Part shown: one piece after another, positions 1-6,606 of the stretch
How positions within the stretch are numbered: position 1 is the stretch's first letter
Layout of the letters: every line of letters starts with the position of its first letter
Source of the DNA: Verrucomicrobiota bacterium
GTDB taxonomy: Bacteria; Verrucomicrobiota; Verrucomicrobiae; Chthoniobacterales; UBA10450
Assembly (NCBI GenBank): GCA_003219495.1
Contig: QHOZ01000033.1
Coordinates: 1 to 12,354 of the forward strand
Direction: 5' to 3'
DNA: 12,354 nt
The notes under the pieces: generated by a model
Database searches by the model: none
Seen by the model: only the letters and a program-made list of their open reading frames with translations
Told to the model about the DNA's origin: nothing
Translations under genes and position numbers: made by a program

Positions 1-950
1 TGGCGATCAACACCAGCTCGGTGCAATTGATCCCGGCAACGGCGATCGCGATTCTTGCCGCGGCGGGATCGGCGCGGCCGACGGTGATTGTCGGCACCGC
101 GTTCTTCGCAACGCTTTGCGCGGCGAGCGTGGCTGTGATCTCCGCGAAATTTTTCGAGCGATTGTCGATCTTTCGACCGCGACAAACGATGGAGTCTGTT
201 AAGGAAGTTCTGCAGACGTCGCAGCGCATCGTCCCTACCTCATCGGCGGAAGCGTTCGACGACGACACACTCAGCACGCCGCCGCTCTCGCGCCCGGCAC
301 CGTGGGGAATGATCGCGCTCGCTTTGCTCACCGTTTTCTTCGTGATGCTTTTCGCGCGAATGGTGATGCCTGATCTGTTTCGCTTGCCGATGCCGGCCGA
401 TCCCGCGTTGCAAAATGCATTCGCGCGCATGGTGAATGCGTTGTCGATCCTGGCGATTCCGTTTTTGCTGAGCTTTTTCCCGGTCTACGCGTTCGCGCGC
501 GGGATCAAGGTCTACGACGAGTTCGTGGAAGGCGCGAAGGAAGCATTCAACGTGATCATGCGGATCATTCCGTTCCTAGTGACGATGCTCGTGGCGATTG
601 GAATGTTCAAAGGCGCGGGCGGAATCGATTTGCTCACGAAAATGCTGAGCCCAATCCTCACGCCTCTCGCATTTCCAACCGATCTCGTACCGCTCGCGTT
701 GATGCGGCCACTGAGCGGAAGCGCGACGCTCGCGCTGTTGACCGACATCGTGCATCGGCTGGGGCCGGACCACATCACGAGTTTGATGGCCGCGACCATT
801 TACGGAAGCACCGAGACGACGTTTTATGTGGCGGCGGTTTATTTCGGATCGGTCGGAATCAAGCAGACACGGCACGCAATTCCGGCGGGATTGTTGGCCG
901 ATCTGACGGGGGTAATTGCGTCGGTAATCATCTGCCGGGCGGTGCTCTAA
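1..950 (+). CDS. SpmA-SpmB fused nucleoside-recognition (Gate domain) membrane protein, 5' truncated
   Basis: The reading frame is open from the left edge (first full codon at position 3) to TAA at 948-950, so the true start lies outside the window; the GTG at 21 is probably internal. The first visible residues, INTSSVQLIPAT, match the conserved C-terminal part of SpmA. A hydrophilic linker of about 45 residues follows. The rest reads as SpmB: FARGIKVYDEFVEGAKE, then RIIPFLVTMLVAIGMF, PLALMRPLSGS, GSTETTFYVAAVYFGSVGIK and RHAIPAGLLADLTGVIAS. Several membrane helices are visible: counting from the GTG codon, about residues 21-45, 95-116, 138-158, 178-198, 255-279 and 286-308. In Bacillus and Clostridium, SpmA and SpmB are separate genes needed for spore core dehydration. 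In non-sporulating phyla, fused versions are usually annotated as nucleoside recognition domain proteins of unknown substrate. Family assignment is firm; function here is unknown. Confidence 0.9.
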   Translation, partial: AINTSSVQLIPATAIAILAAAGSARPTVIVGTAFFATLCAASVAVISAKFFERLSIFRPRQTMESVKEVLQTSQRIVPTSSAEAFDDDTLSTPPLSRPAPWGMIALALLTVFFVMLFARMVMPDLFRLPMPADPALQNAFARMVNALSILAIPFLLSFFPVYAFARGIKVYDEFVEGAKEAFNVIMRIIPFLVTMLVAIGMFKGAGGIDLLTKMLSPILTPLAFPTDLVPLALMRPLSGSATLALLTDIVHRLGPDHITSLMAATIYGSTETTFYVAAVYFGSVGIKQTRHAIPAGLLADLTGVIASVIICRAVL

Positions 951-965
951 GATATCAATTTTACC

Positions 966-987
966 TGGGGAAAATCACTTTTCCCTA
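966..987. other. Short inverted repeat between the SpmAB-like gene and the oxidoreductase gene
   Basis: GGGAAAA (968-974) and TTTTCCC (979-985) are perfect inverted repeats around the 4-nt loop TCAC. In RNA the stem can extend by a G-U and a U-A pair to 966-987. It starts 15 nt after the SpmAB-like stop codon. No proper U-tract follows (TATCATTAG), so it is only a weak candidate for a terminator. It could instead be an operator: TATCAT at 986-991 resembles a -10 box, but no well-spaced -35 box was found. Confidence 0.35.
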
Positions 988-1037
988 TCATTAGCGGGGC
1001 GAATTCCTTATCGTCACACTTCCGTAACATTCCCCGA

Positions 1038-2219
1038 ATGATTCAGCGTGATTATTTGATTATCGGCAGCGGCTTGGGCGGCGCGAGCGCGTGCGAAGGC
1101 GTTCGCAAGCACGACAAGCGAGGCACCATTACGATCGTCGGCGCGGAGATCATGCCGCCTTACAATCGCTGGATGCTGTCGAAAGATTTCCTGCGCGAGA
1201 AAACGCCGCCTTACAAAAAGTTAACGCATTTCGATCAGCACTGGTTCGACAGACACAAAATCGAGACCCGCTTCGCGACGATCGTGAAGCAATTCAACAT
1301 CGAGCGCCGGCTCGCGGTGCTCGGCAACGGTGAGAGCATTGAGTTCAACAAAGCGTGTTTGGCGATGGGCAGCCGGCCGATTCGTCCACCAGTCGCGGGA
1401 GTGAACCTCGGAAACGTCATTTATTTGCGCACGGTCCGGGACGCATTGGCGTTGCGCGAGATGGCCCATGCCGAAAGCACGGTGATGGTGATCGGCGGCG
1501 GACTGCTCGCGTGTGAGGTGGCGGCGAGTTTGCGACAGCTGAAAATGAAAGTCACCATCATGCATCGCAGCCCGTATTTGCTGAATCGCTATCTCGATTC
1601 GCAAACCGGCCCGTGGCTCACCGATTACTTCGCGAAACACGGCATCACGATATTGATCGGAGAAAGCTTGAACGGCTTCGAAGGCAAAACGGTTTTGCGC
1701 AACATCCAGACCAAGAGCGGAAATCGAGTGCCCGCCGGACTGGCGGCGGTTTGCTGCGGTGCGGAGCCGAATCTCGATTTGGTTCGCAACACGCCGCTCT
1801 CAGGACCGCATGGCTCGCCCGTAACGGAATATCTCGAGACGGAGGAGAAAGGAATTTTCGCGGTCGGCGATCTCGCATTCTATCCGGATCGAATCATGGG
1901 CGGCGTGCGACGACAGACGCATTGGGAAAACGCGCGTGAGCAAGGACTGGTGGCCGGCTCGAACATGACCGGCAAAAAACGGATTCGTTACGAGCAACTG
2001 CCCTATTTCTGGACCGAGATGTTTGACGTGCGTTTGCATTTCGTCGGCGATTTCAGCATGCAACCGACACGAGTCGATCTTCGCGGCGAGTATCAGAAGA
2101 AAAAATTCATCGCTCGCTACTATCAGGGCGAAAAACTGCGCGCGATTCTGCTTTGCAATCAATCGGACAAAGAGGTCGAGAACGCGAAAAAGGAACTGCG
2201 GCACGCGCTCGGCAAGTAA
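1038..2219 (+). CDS. FAD/NAD(P)H-dependent oxidoreductase, ferredoxin reductase / AIFM3-like
   Basis: A 393-residue flavoprotein of the two-dinucleotide-binding-domain family, predicted cytoplasmic. It should move electrons between NAD(P)H, FAD and a small redox carrier. The N-terminal FAD-binding motif is GSGLGG (residues 10-15), and IVGAEIMPPYNRWMLSK (33-49) matches the family's PYxRxxLSK segment. The second nucleotide motif is VIGGGLLACE (151-160). The second FAD contact is GIFAVGD (272-278), followed by HWENAREQGLVAGSNMTG (295-312). The C-terminal part (from about 320, PYFWTEMFD) resembles the reductase C-terminal domain of rubredoxin and ferredoxin reductases. There is no redox-active CxxxxC pair near the first motif, which excludes the glutathione/lipoamide reductase type. 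Start ATG at 1038 is chosen because the FAD motif follows at the usual distance; no clear Shine-Dalgarno is seen. No ferredoxin or Rieske gene is adjacent, so the electron partner is unknown. Confidence 0.88.
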   Translation: MIQRDYLIIGSGLGGASACEGVRKHDKRGTITIVGAEIMPPYNRWMLSKDFLREKTPPYKKLTHFDQHWFDRHKIETRFATIVKQFNIERRLAVLGNGESIEFNKACLAMGSRPIRPPVAGVNLGNVIYLRTVRDALALREMAHAESTVMVIGGGLLACEVAASLRQLKMKVTIMHRSPYLLNRYLDSQTGPWLTDYFAKHGITILIGESLNGFEGKTVLRNIQTKSGNRVPAGLAAVCCGAEPNLDLVRNTPLSGPHGSPVTEYLETEEKGIFAVGDLAFYPDRIMGGVRRQTHWENAREQGLVAGSNMTGKKRIRYEQLPYFWTEMFDVRLHFVGDFSMQPTRVDLRGEYQKKKFIARYYQGEKLRAILLCNQSDKEVENAKKELRHALGK

Positions 2220-2744
2220 TCACTCGAAGCCGGCGGGAATTTCCAATTCGCTGTTGCTGACGCGAATCAGTTTCCAATCCGATGGTTTGCTGGACACGTG
2301 ACGCCAGCGCAACTCGAACGGCGTCCTCAGCGAATTGACGCGTTCCTTGACCATAGCTCCCATCTCCGCGTCGTCACTGACGATCGAGACTTTGCCGCGC
2401 CACACGCCCACTGCATTGTCGATCTTACAATCAACATCGGCGGCATTGATTTGGAATTTGCGTCCAAAACCGAGAACCATCCGCATTCGTTCAAGAACGA
2501 GAGCGCGATCCTGGTTCCATTGGTCACGATAATCATCGGCAATGAAATCCCCGACCGCGCTCCAATTCTTCGCCTCGATAGCGTGGAAGAGCTTTTGCGT
2601 CTGACGCGCGACCTGGCGCTCCCCTTGCCACAACCATGCGCAGTAGAGAGCGATCGCGACGGCGGCGGCGATGCCAACAAACAGGCCAGCGCGAAATTCA
2701 CTCCGCATGAATGCAATTTTAGCCGCGATCGCCAGATCGTGCAT
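2220..2744 (-). CDS. Membrane-anchored hypothetical protein with NTF2-like domain
   Basis: A 174-residue protein of unknown function. A hydrophobic segment at about residues 20-39 (LFVGIAAAVAIALYCAWLW) should be a single membrane anchor. The remaining 135 residues begin with a helical stretch (RQTQKLFHAIEAKNWSAVGD, then FIADDYRD) that resembles the start of NTF2/SnoaL-like folds, followed by alternating strand-like segments ending in FELRWRH and DWKLIRV. This fold call is inference from pattern only. No catalytic residues can be named. The ATG at 2744 is preferred over the internal ATG at 2708 because GGAG sits 7 nt before it on the minus strand. Its TGA stop (complement of 2220-2222) directly abuts the stop codon of the oxidoreductase on the other strand. 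The plus-strand open frame across the same bases lacks comparable protein features and is taken as its shadow. Confidence 0.72.
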   Translation of the reverse strand: MHDLAIAAKIAFMRSEFRAGLFVGIAAAVAIALYCAWLWQGERQVARQTQKLFHAIEAKNWSAVGDFIADDYRDQWNQDRALVLERMRMVLGFGRKFQINAADVDCKIDNAVGVWRGKVSIVSDDAEMGAMVKERVNSLRTPFELRWRHVSSKPSDWKLIRVSNSELEIPAGFE

Positions 2745-2815
2745 TGATTGGCTCCAGCGCCTGCATTGTCCGCTCGTCCGGTAAGATCGCGCAGGCGAAT
2801 TTTCAAAATGAAGGT

Positions 2816-2845
2816 TTGACGCGGCGTGAGTCCATGGGGCATGAA
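2816..2845 (+). promoter_or_regulatory. Weak candidate promoter for the pilus motor cluster
   Basis: TTGACG (2816-2821) matches five of six positions of the sigma-70 -35 consensus. A hexamer 17-18 nt downstream (GCATGA or CATGAA, ending at 2844/2845) is a poor -10 match with about three of six positions. It lies in the divergent gap between the NTF2-like gene and the regulator cluster, about 25 nt before the small ORF at 2871. The location is plausible, the sequence match is weak, and promoter rules in this phylum may differ. Confidence 0.2.
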
Positions 2846-2870
2846 CCGTGCTGGAAACGTGCTTTGAGTT

Positions 2871-2954
2871 ATGCTCACTCTGGTCGCCTTTAGCGTGGTG
2901 GTAGTCGCCGTGTTACTTTGTGTCTGGTGGGCGTGCCAGAGCGAAACCGATTAG
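2871..2954 (+). CDS. Candidate 27-residue single-helix membrane microprotein
   Basis: An ATG at 2871 opens a frame of 27 codons ending in TAG (2952-2954). The product starts MLTLVAFSVVVVAVLLCVWW and ends ACQSETD: about 20 uninterrupted hydrophobic residues, then a short polar acidic tail. This is what a single-span membrane microprotein looks like. It ends 14 nt before the ATG of the receiver-domain regulator (2969) and lies on the same strand, so it could be the first gene of that transcription unit or a leader peptide. The two cysteines (17 and 22) lie near the membrane interface, but no proper lipobox is seen. There is no strong Shine-Dalgarno, only GAG immediately before the start codon. 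Short hydrophobic frames can arise by chance, so confidence is moderate. Confidence 0.42.
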   Translation: MLTLVAFSVVVVAVLLCVWWACQSETD

Positions 2955-2968
2955 AAAAACAAAGCCGT

Positions 2969-3763
2969 ATGCTGGACCAAGAAGATCTGAAATGGATCGC
3001 AGCGACTTCCACTGACCTGAATTCGGTCCTGCAACAGGTCTCGCGCTACGCGGATCTCGCGCGACGACATAAGGGCGAGCACAATTACCTGGATCTTCTC
3101 GGCGAACGCGTAGAGCTCGCCTCAAAAACGGCGCAATCGTTGTTCGATCGCGTGACCTCGAAAATTTTGGCGGGTGCTGCGAAAAAATCCGCAGCCGCGC
3201 GAAAGAGCGAAGCTGGATTCACGGTGGTGCCTCCACCCTCCGCGGCCGACGCTCGTTCGGAGCGCAGCTCGCGCAAGCCCGAGCAAAAACGAACCGCCGG
3301 CGCGCGTCGCGAGCAAAGCGAAGACTACGGCAGCAACGGAGTTCCGGCCGGTGTGCGAATCAAAAACGCGCACGGAGAACGCGAATATCTCTTATTGATC
3401 GAAGACGAACCGGACGTGGCCGATCTCGCTTCGGAAATGTTGGCGGAGGAAGGTTACCGCGTTTTGATCGCGCACGATGGCTTCGAAGCGTTGAAAATTT
3501 ACGAGCAAATGGGCAAACGAATCGGGCTGGTGATTCTGGATTATTTCCTGCCCGTGATCGATGGGGATGCAGTATTTGAAGAGCTGCGCGGGCTTAATCC
3601 TTCGGTGCCGGTGGTGTTGAGCAGCGGATTCGCCGAGCAAACGAAGATCGCTTCGATGCTCGCGCAAGGTCTGCGCGGTTTCATTCCGAAACCGTACAGC
3701 CGCGAGAAGTTGCTCGAACAGGTTCGTTCGACCCTCGACGCGGCTCGCCAGGCCGTTCGTTGA
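2969..3763 (+). CDS. Response regulator: histidine-less HisKA-like helical segment plus C-terminal receiver domain
   Basis: A 264-residue protein from ATG 2969. The same frame extends upstream to TTG 2918, but that would overlap the candidate small ORF. Residues 7-63 (KWIAATSTDLNSVLQQVSRY and onward) resemble the dimerisation helices of two-component kinases (pattern AHDxNNxLxxIxxYAxLA), but the phosphorylated His is replaced by Thr15. A low-complexity linker rich in Ala, Lys, Arg and Ser follows (about 70-135). The receiver domain spans about 141-258. It has the acidic pair E145-D146, phosphoacceptor Asp191 (LVILDYFLP), Ser218 (VLSSGF) and Lys241 (IPKPYS), so it should accept phosphate. There is no ATPase domain and no DNA-binding or enzymatic output, so it probably works by protein contact and dimerisation. 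It lies 81 nt upstream of pilT on the same strand, which suggests control of pilus retraction (inference). Its cognate kinase is not in the window. Confidence 0.82.
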   Translation: MLDQEDLKWIAATSTDLNSVLQQVSRYADLARRHKGEHNYLDLLGERVELASKTAQSLFDRVTSKILAGAAKKSAAARKSEAGFTVVPPPSAADARSERSSRKPEQKRTAGARREQSEDYGSNGVPAGVRIKNAHGEREYLLLIEDEPDVADLASEMLAEEGYRVLIAHDGFEALKIYEQMGKRIGLVILDYFLPVIDGDAVFEELRGLNPSVPVVLSSGFAEQTKIASMLAQGLRGFIPKPYSREKLLEQVRSTLDAARQAVR

Positions 3764-3844
3764 TCCGCGCAGTAGCTTAGCGAGGCCGTCGCCGCTGAAT
3801 CCCCGCCCAGTGGCATCAATTTAGCTTCTCAACGTGCGACGCTC

Positions 3845-4927
3845 ATGGCTCGCATTGACGCCTTTTTTAAGCTGATGACGGAGCAGAAGGCTTCCGATCT
3901 TCATCTTTCCACCAACAATTCGCCGATGTTGCGCATCAACGGCGATTTGGTGCGCGTCGATTTCCCCGCGATGAAAAACGACGAGCTCAAGGCGATGGTC
4001 TACGAGATCGCGCCGGAAGGGAAGATCAAGGAGTTCGAAGAAAAGCTCGATGTCGATTTTGGCTACGAGGTCCCGGACGTGATGCGTTACCGCGTAAATT
4101 TCTTTCAGCAGAAATATGGAATCTCGGCGGTGTTTCGTTCGATCCCGTCACAAGTGCTCACGGTTGAAGACCTCGGGTTGCCATCGGTCTTAAAAAGATT
4201 TCCAATGCTGAAAAAGGGAATGGTCCTTGTCACCGGCCCGACCGGTTCCGGTAAATCGACCACGCTGGCGGCGATGATGGACTACGCCAATCTGCATCGC
4301 CACGATCACATCATCACGGTGGAAGACCCGATTGAATTCGTGCACCGCAGCCAGAATTGTCTGGTGCAACATCGCGAAGTCGGCATGCACACCCGATCAT
4401 TTGCCAATGCGCTACGCGGCGCGTTGCGTGAAGATCCGGACGTCATTCTCGTGGGTGAAATGCGCGATTTGGAGACGATCGAGCTCGCGCTGACCGCGGC
4501 CGCGACGGGTCACTTGGTTTTCGGCACCTTGCACACGACCAATGCGGCCAAAACAGTCGATCGCGTGATCGACGTATTCCCGACGACGCAGCAAAACCAG
4601 ATTCGCACGACGCTGGCCGAATCACTCAAGGGCGTTATTGCCCAGAACCTTTTCAAGAGGATCGACAAACCGGGCCGCGTGGCGGCGTTGGAAATCCTGG
4701 TCGTCGACACCGCCATCGCGAACTTGATTCGTGAAGGAAAGACGCACCAGATCCCCGGCATGCTCCAAGTCGGCAAGAAGAAAGGCAATCAGCCATTGGA
4801 CGACGCGATCATGGAGCATTTGCGGCACGCGCGGATTTCGCCGGAAGAAGCGTACGACAAGTGCACTGATAAAAAGAAATTCCGGCAGTTCCTGAAAGAA
4901 CCGCCCATCGACCAATCGGAAGAATAA
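3845..4927 (+). CDS. pilT: Type IV pilus retraction ATPase PilT
   Basis: A 360-residue cytoplasmic hexameric motor that powers pilus depolymerisation (twitching, DNA uptake). The length is typical for PilT (about 345-370). The N-terminal PAS-like domain carries ASDLHLS (16-22) and a conserved LRINGDL (29-35). The ATPase core has Walker A GPTGSGKST (131-139), Asp box ITVEDPIEF (157-165), Walker B-type ILVGEMRD (201-208, catalytic Glu205) and His box TGHLVFGTLHT (221-231). The C-terminal AIRNLIRE element linked to retraction in Aquifex PilT is present as AIANLIREGKTHQIP (290-304), with Ala in place of the first Arg; this variant may be a common one. ATG at 3845 places SDLH at the normal distance; no strong Shine-Dalgarno is seen. 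The gene is followed after 9 nt by a second PilT-family gene. No pilB, pilC or pilin gene lies in the window. Confidence 0.95.
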   Translation: MARIDAFFKLMTEQKASDLHLSTNNSPMLRINGDLVRVDFPAMKNDELKAMVYEIAPEGKIKEFEEKLDVDFGYEVPDVMRYRVNFFQQKYGISAVFRSIPSQVLTVEDLGLPSVLKRFPMLKKGMVLVTGPTGSGKSTTLAAMMDYANLHRHDHIITVEDPIEFVHRSQNCLVQHREVGMHTRSFANALRGALREDPDVILVGEMRDLETIELALTAAATGHLVFGTLHTTNAAKTVDRVIDVFPTTQQNQIRTTLAESLKGVIAQNLFKRIDKPGRVAALEILVVDTAIANLIREGKTHQIPGMLQVGKKKGNQPLDDAIMEHLRHARISPEEAYDKCTDKKKFRQFLKEPPIDQSEE

Positions 4928-4936
4928 TCACGACCC

Positions 4937-6103
4937 ATGCGCATTCCTGATCTCGACAGAATCTTGTCGGCCATGCTGAAAACCTACAGCGGCATTTCCG
5001 ATTTGAACTTTTCGGTTGGTCACCCACTTCAAGTGGAAGATTTCGGCGAGCTCAAACCGGTATATGTCGATCCTCCAATCGAAGCGCTTACTCCGCACCA
5101 GACCGAGCAGATCGCGCTCACTTTGATGCAGGGCAATCGCCGCCTGATTTACGATTATCTCACCGGCGGCTCGTGCGATTGCAGCTACGCGCTCGAGGAT
5201 GAAGCGCGCTTCCGCGTAAATATTTTCCGGCAGCAGGGGCATTTCTCGGTGGTGCTTCGCAAACTGCAAAGCGAGGTACCCACAGTCGAGTCATTGGGGC
5301 TGCCGGAAATCTTTCATGAAATCGCCAAGGAAAAAACAGGGCTCGTTCTCGTAACCGGCGCGACGGGCAGCGGCAAAACGACCACGCTGGCGGCCATTCT
5401 CGATGAGATTAACCAAACGCAGCCGGTGCACGTCGTTACCCTCGAAGATCCGATCGAGTACGTGCATCCGAAGAAACATGCGACGTTCAATCAGCGCGAG
5501 CTCGGTCACGACTTTAACAATTACCCGACGGGTTTGCGCGCCGCGTTGCGTCAGGCGCCGAAAGTTATTCTCGTCGGCGAAATGCGCGACCGGGCCACGG
5601 TTGAGATCGCGTTAATGGCTGCGGAAACCGGTCACCTCGTGTTGAGCACGCTCCACACGGTGGATGCGGGCCAATCGATCAATCGTATTCTTGGTTTGTT
5701 TTCACTCGGCGAAGAACAGCAGCTTCGCATTCGTCTCGCGGACACGCTGCGCTACATCGTCAGCCAACGTCTCGCGCCGAAAGTCGGTGGCGGTCGGCAA
5801 TTGCTCACTGAAATCATGGGCCACAATTTGCGCACGCAGGAAGCGGTCGCACTCGGCGAAGGCGAACATCGCAGCTTCTACGAGATCATTGAAGCGAGCT
5901 CGCCATTCGGTTGGATGACTTTCGATCAATCAATCCTCCGCGCCTACGAACAGGATATGATCACCGAAGAAACCGCGCGCTTGTTTGCTTCCCGCAAAGG
6001 TCGCATCACTCGTGGAATCGATTTGATCCAGAAACAACGCGGCGTCGATGCCGATCTTGATTCCGGCCTGCGCCTCGACATTCCAGAAAACGCGTTTCGT
6101 TAA
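4937..6103 (+). CDS. Second, divergent PilT/PilU-family retraction ATPase
   Basis: A 388-residue paralogue of the preceding gene. It keeps the full ATP-hydrolysis machinery: Walker A GATGSGKTT (141-149), Asp box VTLEDPIEY (167-175), Walker B-type ILVGEMRD (211-218, Glu215) and His box TGHLVLSTLHT (231-241). Other regions have diverged. The N-terminal SDLH signature reads SDLN, and the region where PilT has AIRNLIRE reads EIMGHNLRTQEAVALGEGE (292-310). A C-terminal extension rich in charged residues (about 350-388) has no counterpart in the first protein. Such paralogues (PilU, PilT2 and others) usually assist PilT and cannot replace it. That role is inferred here by analogy; direct orthology to PilU is not claimed. 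The 9-nt gap to pilT implies co-transcription and probably translational coupling. ATG at 4937 gives the expected N-terminus. Confidence 0.92.
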   Translation: MRIPDLDRILSAMLKTYSGISDLNFSVGHPLQVEDFGELKPVYVDPPIEALTPHQTEQIALTLMQGNRRLIYDYLTGGSCDCSYALEDEARFRVNIFRQQGHFSVVLRKLQSEVPTVESLGLPEIFHEIAKEKTGLVLVTGATGSGKTTTLAAILDEINQTQPVHVVTLEDPIEYVHPKKHATFNQRELGHDFNNYPTGLRAALRQAPKVILVGEMRDRATVEIALMAAETGHLVLSTLHTVDAGQSINRILGLFSLGEEQQLRIRLADTLRYIVSQRLAPKVGGGRQLLTEIMGHNLRTQEAVALGEGEHRSFYEIIEASSPFGWMTFDQSILRAYEQDMITEETARLFASRKGRITRGIDLIQKQRGVDADLDSGLRLDIPENAFR

Positions 6104-6106
6104 TTT

Positions 6107-6592
6107 ATGTGGATGTTCAACACTGAATCAGAACAGTCTGAAACGACCTTTTTCGATCTCGGCGATAACACCGCCCTGGTCTGCGTCGATCATCAGCAAT
6201 ATCAAAAGGTCATCGTTCCGCAGTTGATCGACATGACCTACAAAGTGCACCTCGGCTTGTACGAGGAAGACGTCGTGCTGAAATTAAAGACCTACGCTTA
6301 CGATGTAGTCGTCGTTTATGAGAACTTCAAAGGATCGACGATCCCGACGAATCCAATTTTACAGGAGCTCTCGAGCCGTCCCGACACGCAACGCCGCCAG
6401 CATTTTGTCGTCCTCATCAGTCATCGCTTCGCGACCAACGACGCGATGAGCGGGTTCGTGCACAGTGTCGATCAAGTGATCAACATCAGTGATCTCGCGA
6501 ACCTCAAGCCGGTGCTACGCCGCGGTGTCACGCAACACCGCGAGCTCTACAACTCCTTCAACGAAATGTTGAAGAGCGTGCAGTCGCTCTAG
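6107..6592 (+). CDS. Small pseudo-receiver-like protein of the pilT cluster
   Basis: A 161-residue protein not recognised by name. Its sequence alternates strand and helix as in a CheY-type receiver: TALVCVD (22-28), helix, YKVHLGL (45-51), helix EEDVVLKLKTYA, YDVVVVYENF (65-74), helix, HFVVLIS (99-105), helix NDAMSGF, QVINIS (123-128), and a long C-terminal helix. The phosphorylation site looks lost: the strand-3 position that normally holds Asp is Tyr71 and the strand-5 Lys position is Ile127, while Asp28 and Ser105 remain. This fold call is pattern-based inference. The start is 3 nt after the second PilT-type gene, so it is almost certainly translated from the same message. It may bind one of the two ATPases or a pilus-base protein in a phosphorylation-independent way. 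ATG 6113 is an alternative start; neither has a clear Shine-Dalgarno. Confidence 0.78.
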   Translation: MWMFNTESEQSETTFFDLGDNTALVCVDHQQYQKVIVPQLIDMTYKVHLGLYEEDVVLKLKTYAYDVVVVYENFKGSTIPTNPILQELSSRPDTQRRQHFVVLISHRFATNDAMSGFVHSVDQVINISDLANLKPVLRRGVTQHRELYNSFNEMLKSVQSL

Positions 6593-6606
6593 CTCCTTCG
6601 CCGCCG

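Noticed and set aside
2298..2747. 149-codon open frame on the plus strand opposite the NTF2-like hypothetical gene
   Set aside because: The minus-strand frame has a membrane helix, a plausible fold and a GGAG site at proper spacing; the plus-strand frame has none of these.
2918..2968. Upstream TTG/GTG extension of the receiver-domain regulator
   Set aside because: It adds 17 residues without family similarity, uses a rare start, and overlaps the candidate microprotein frame. ATG 2969 gives a normal N-terminus.
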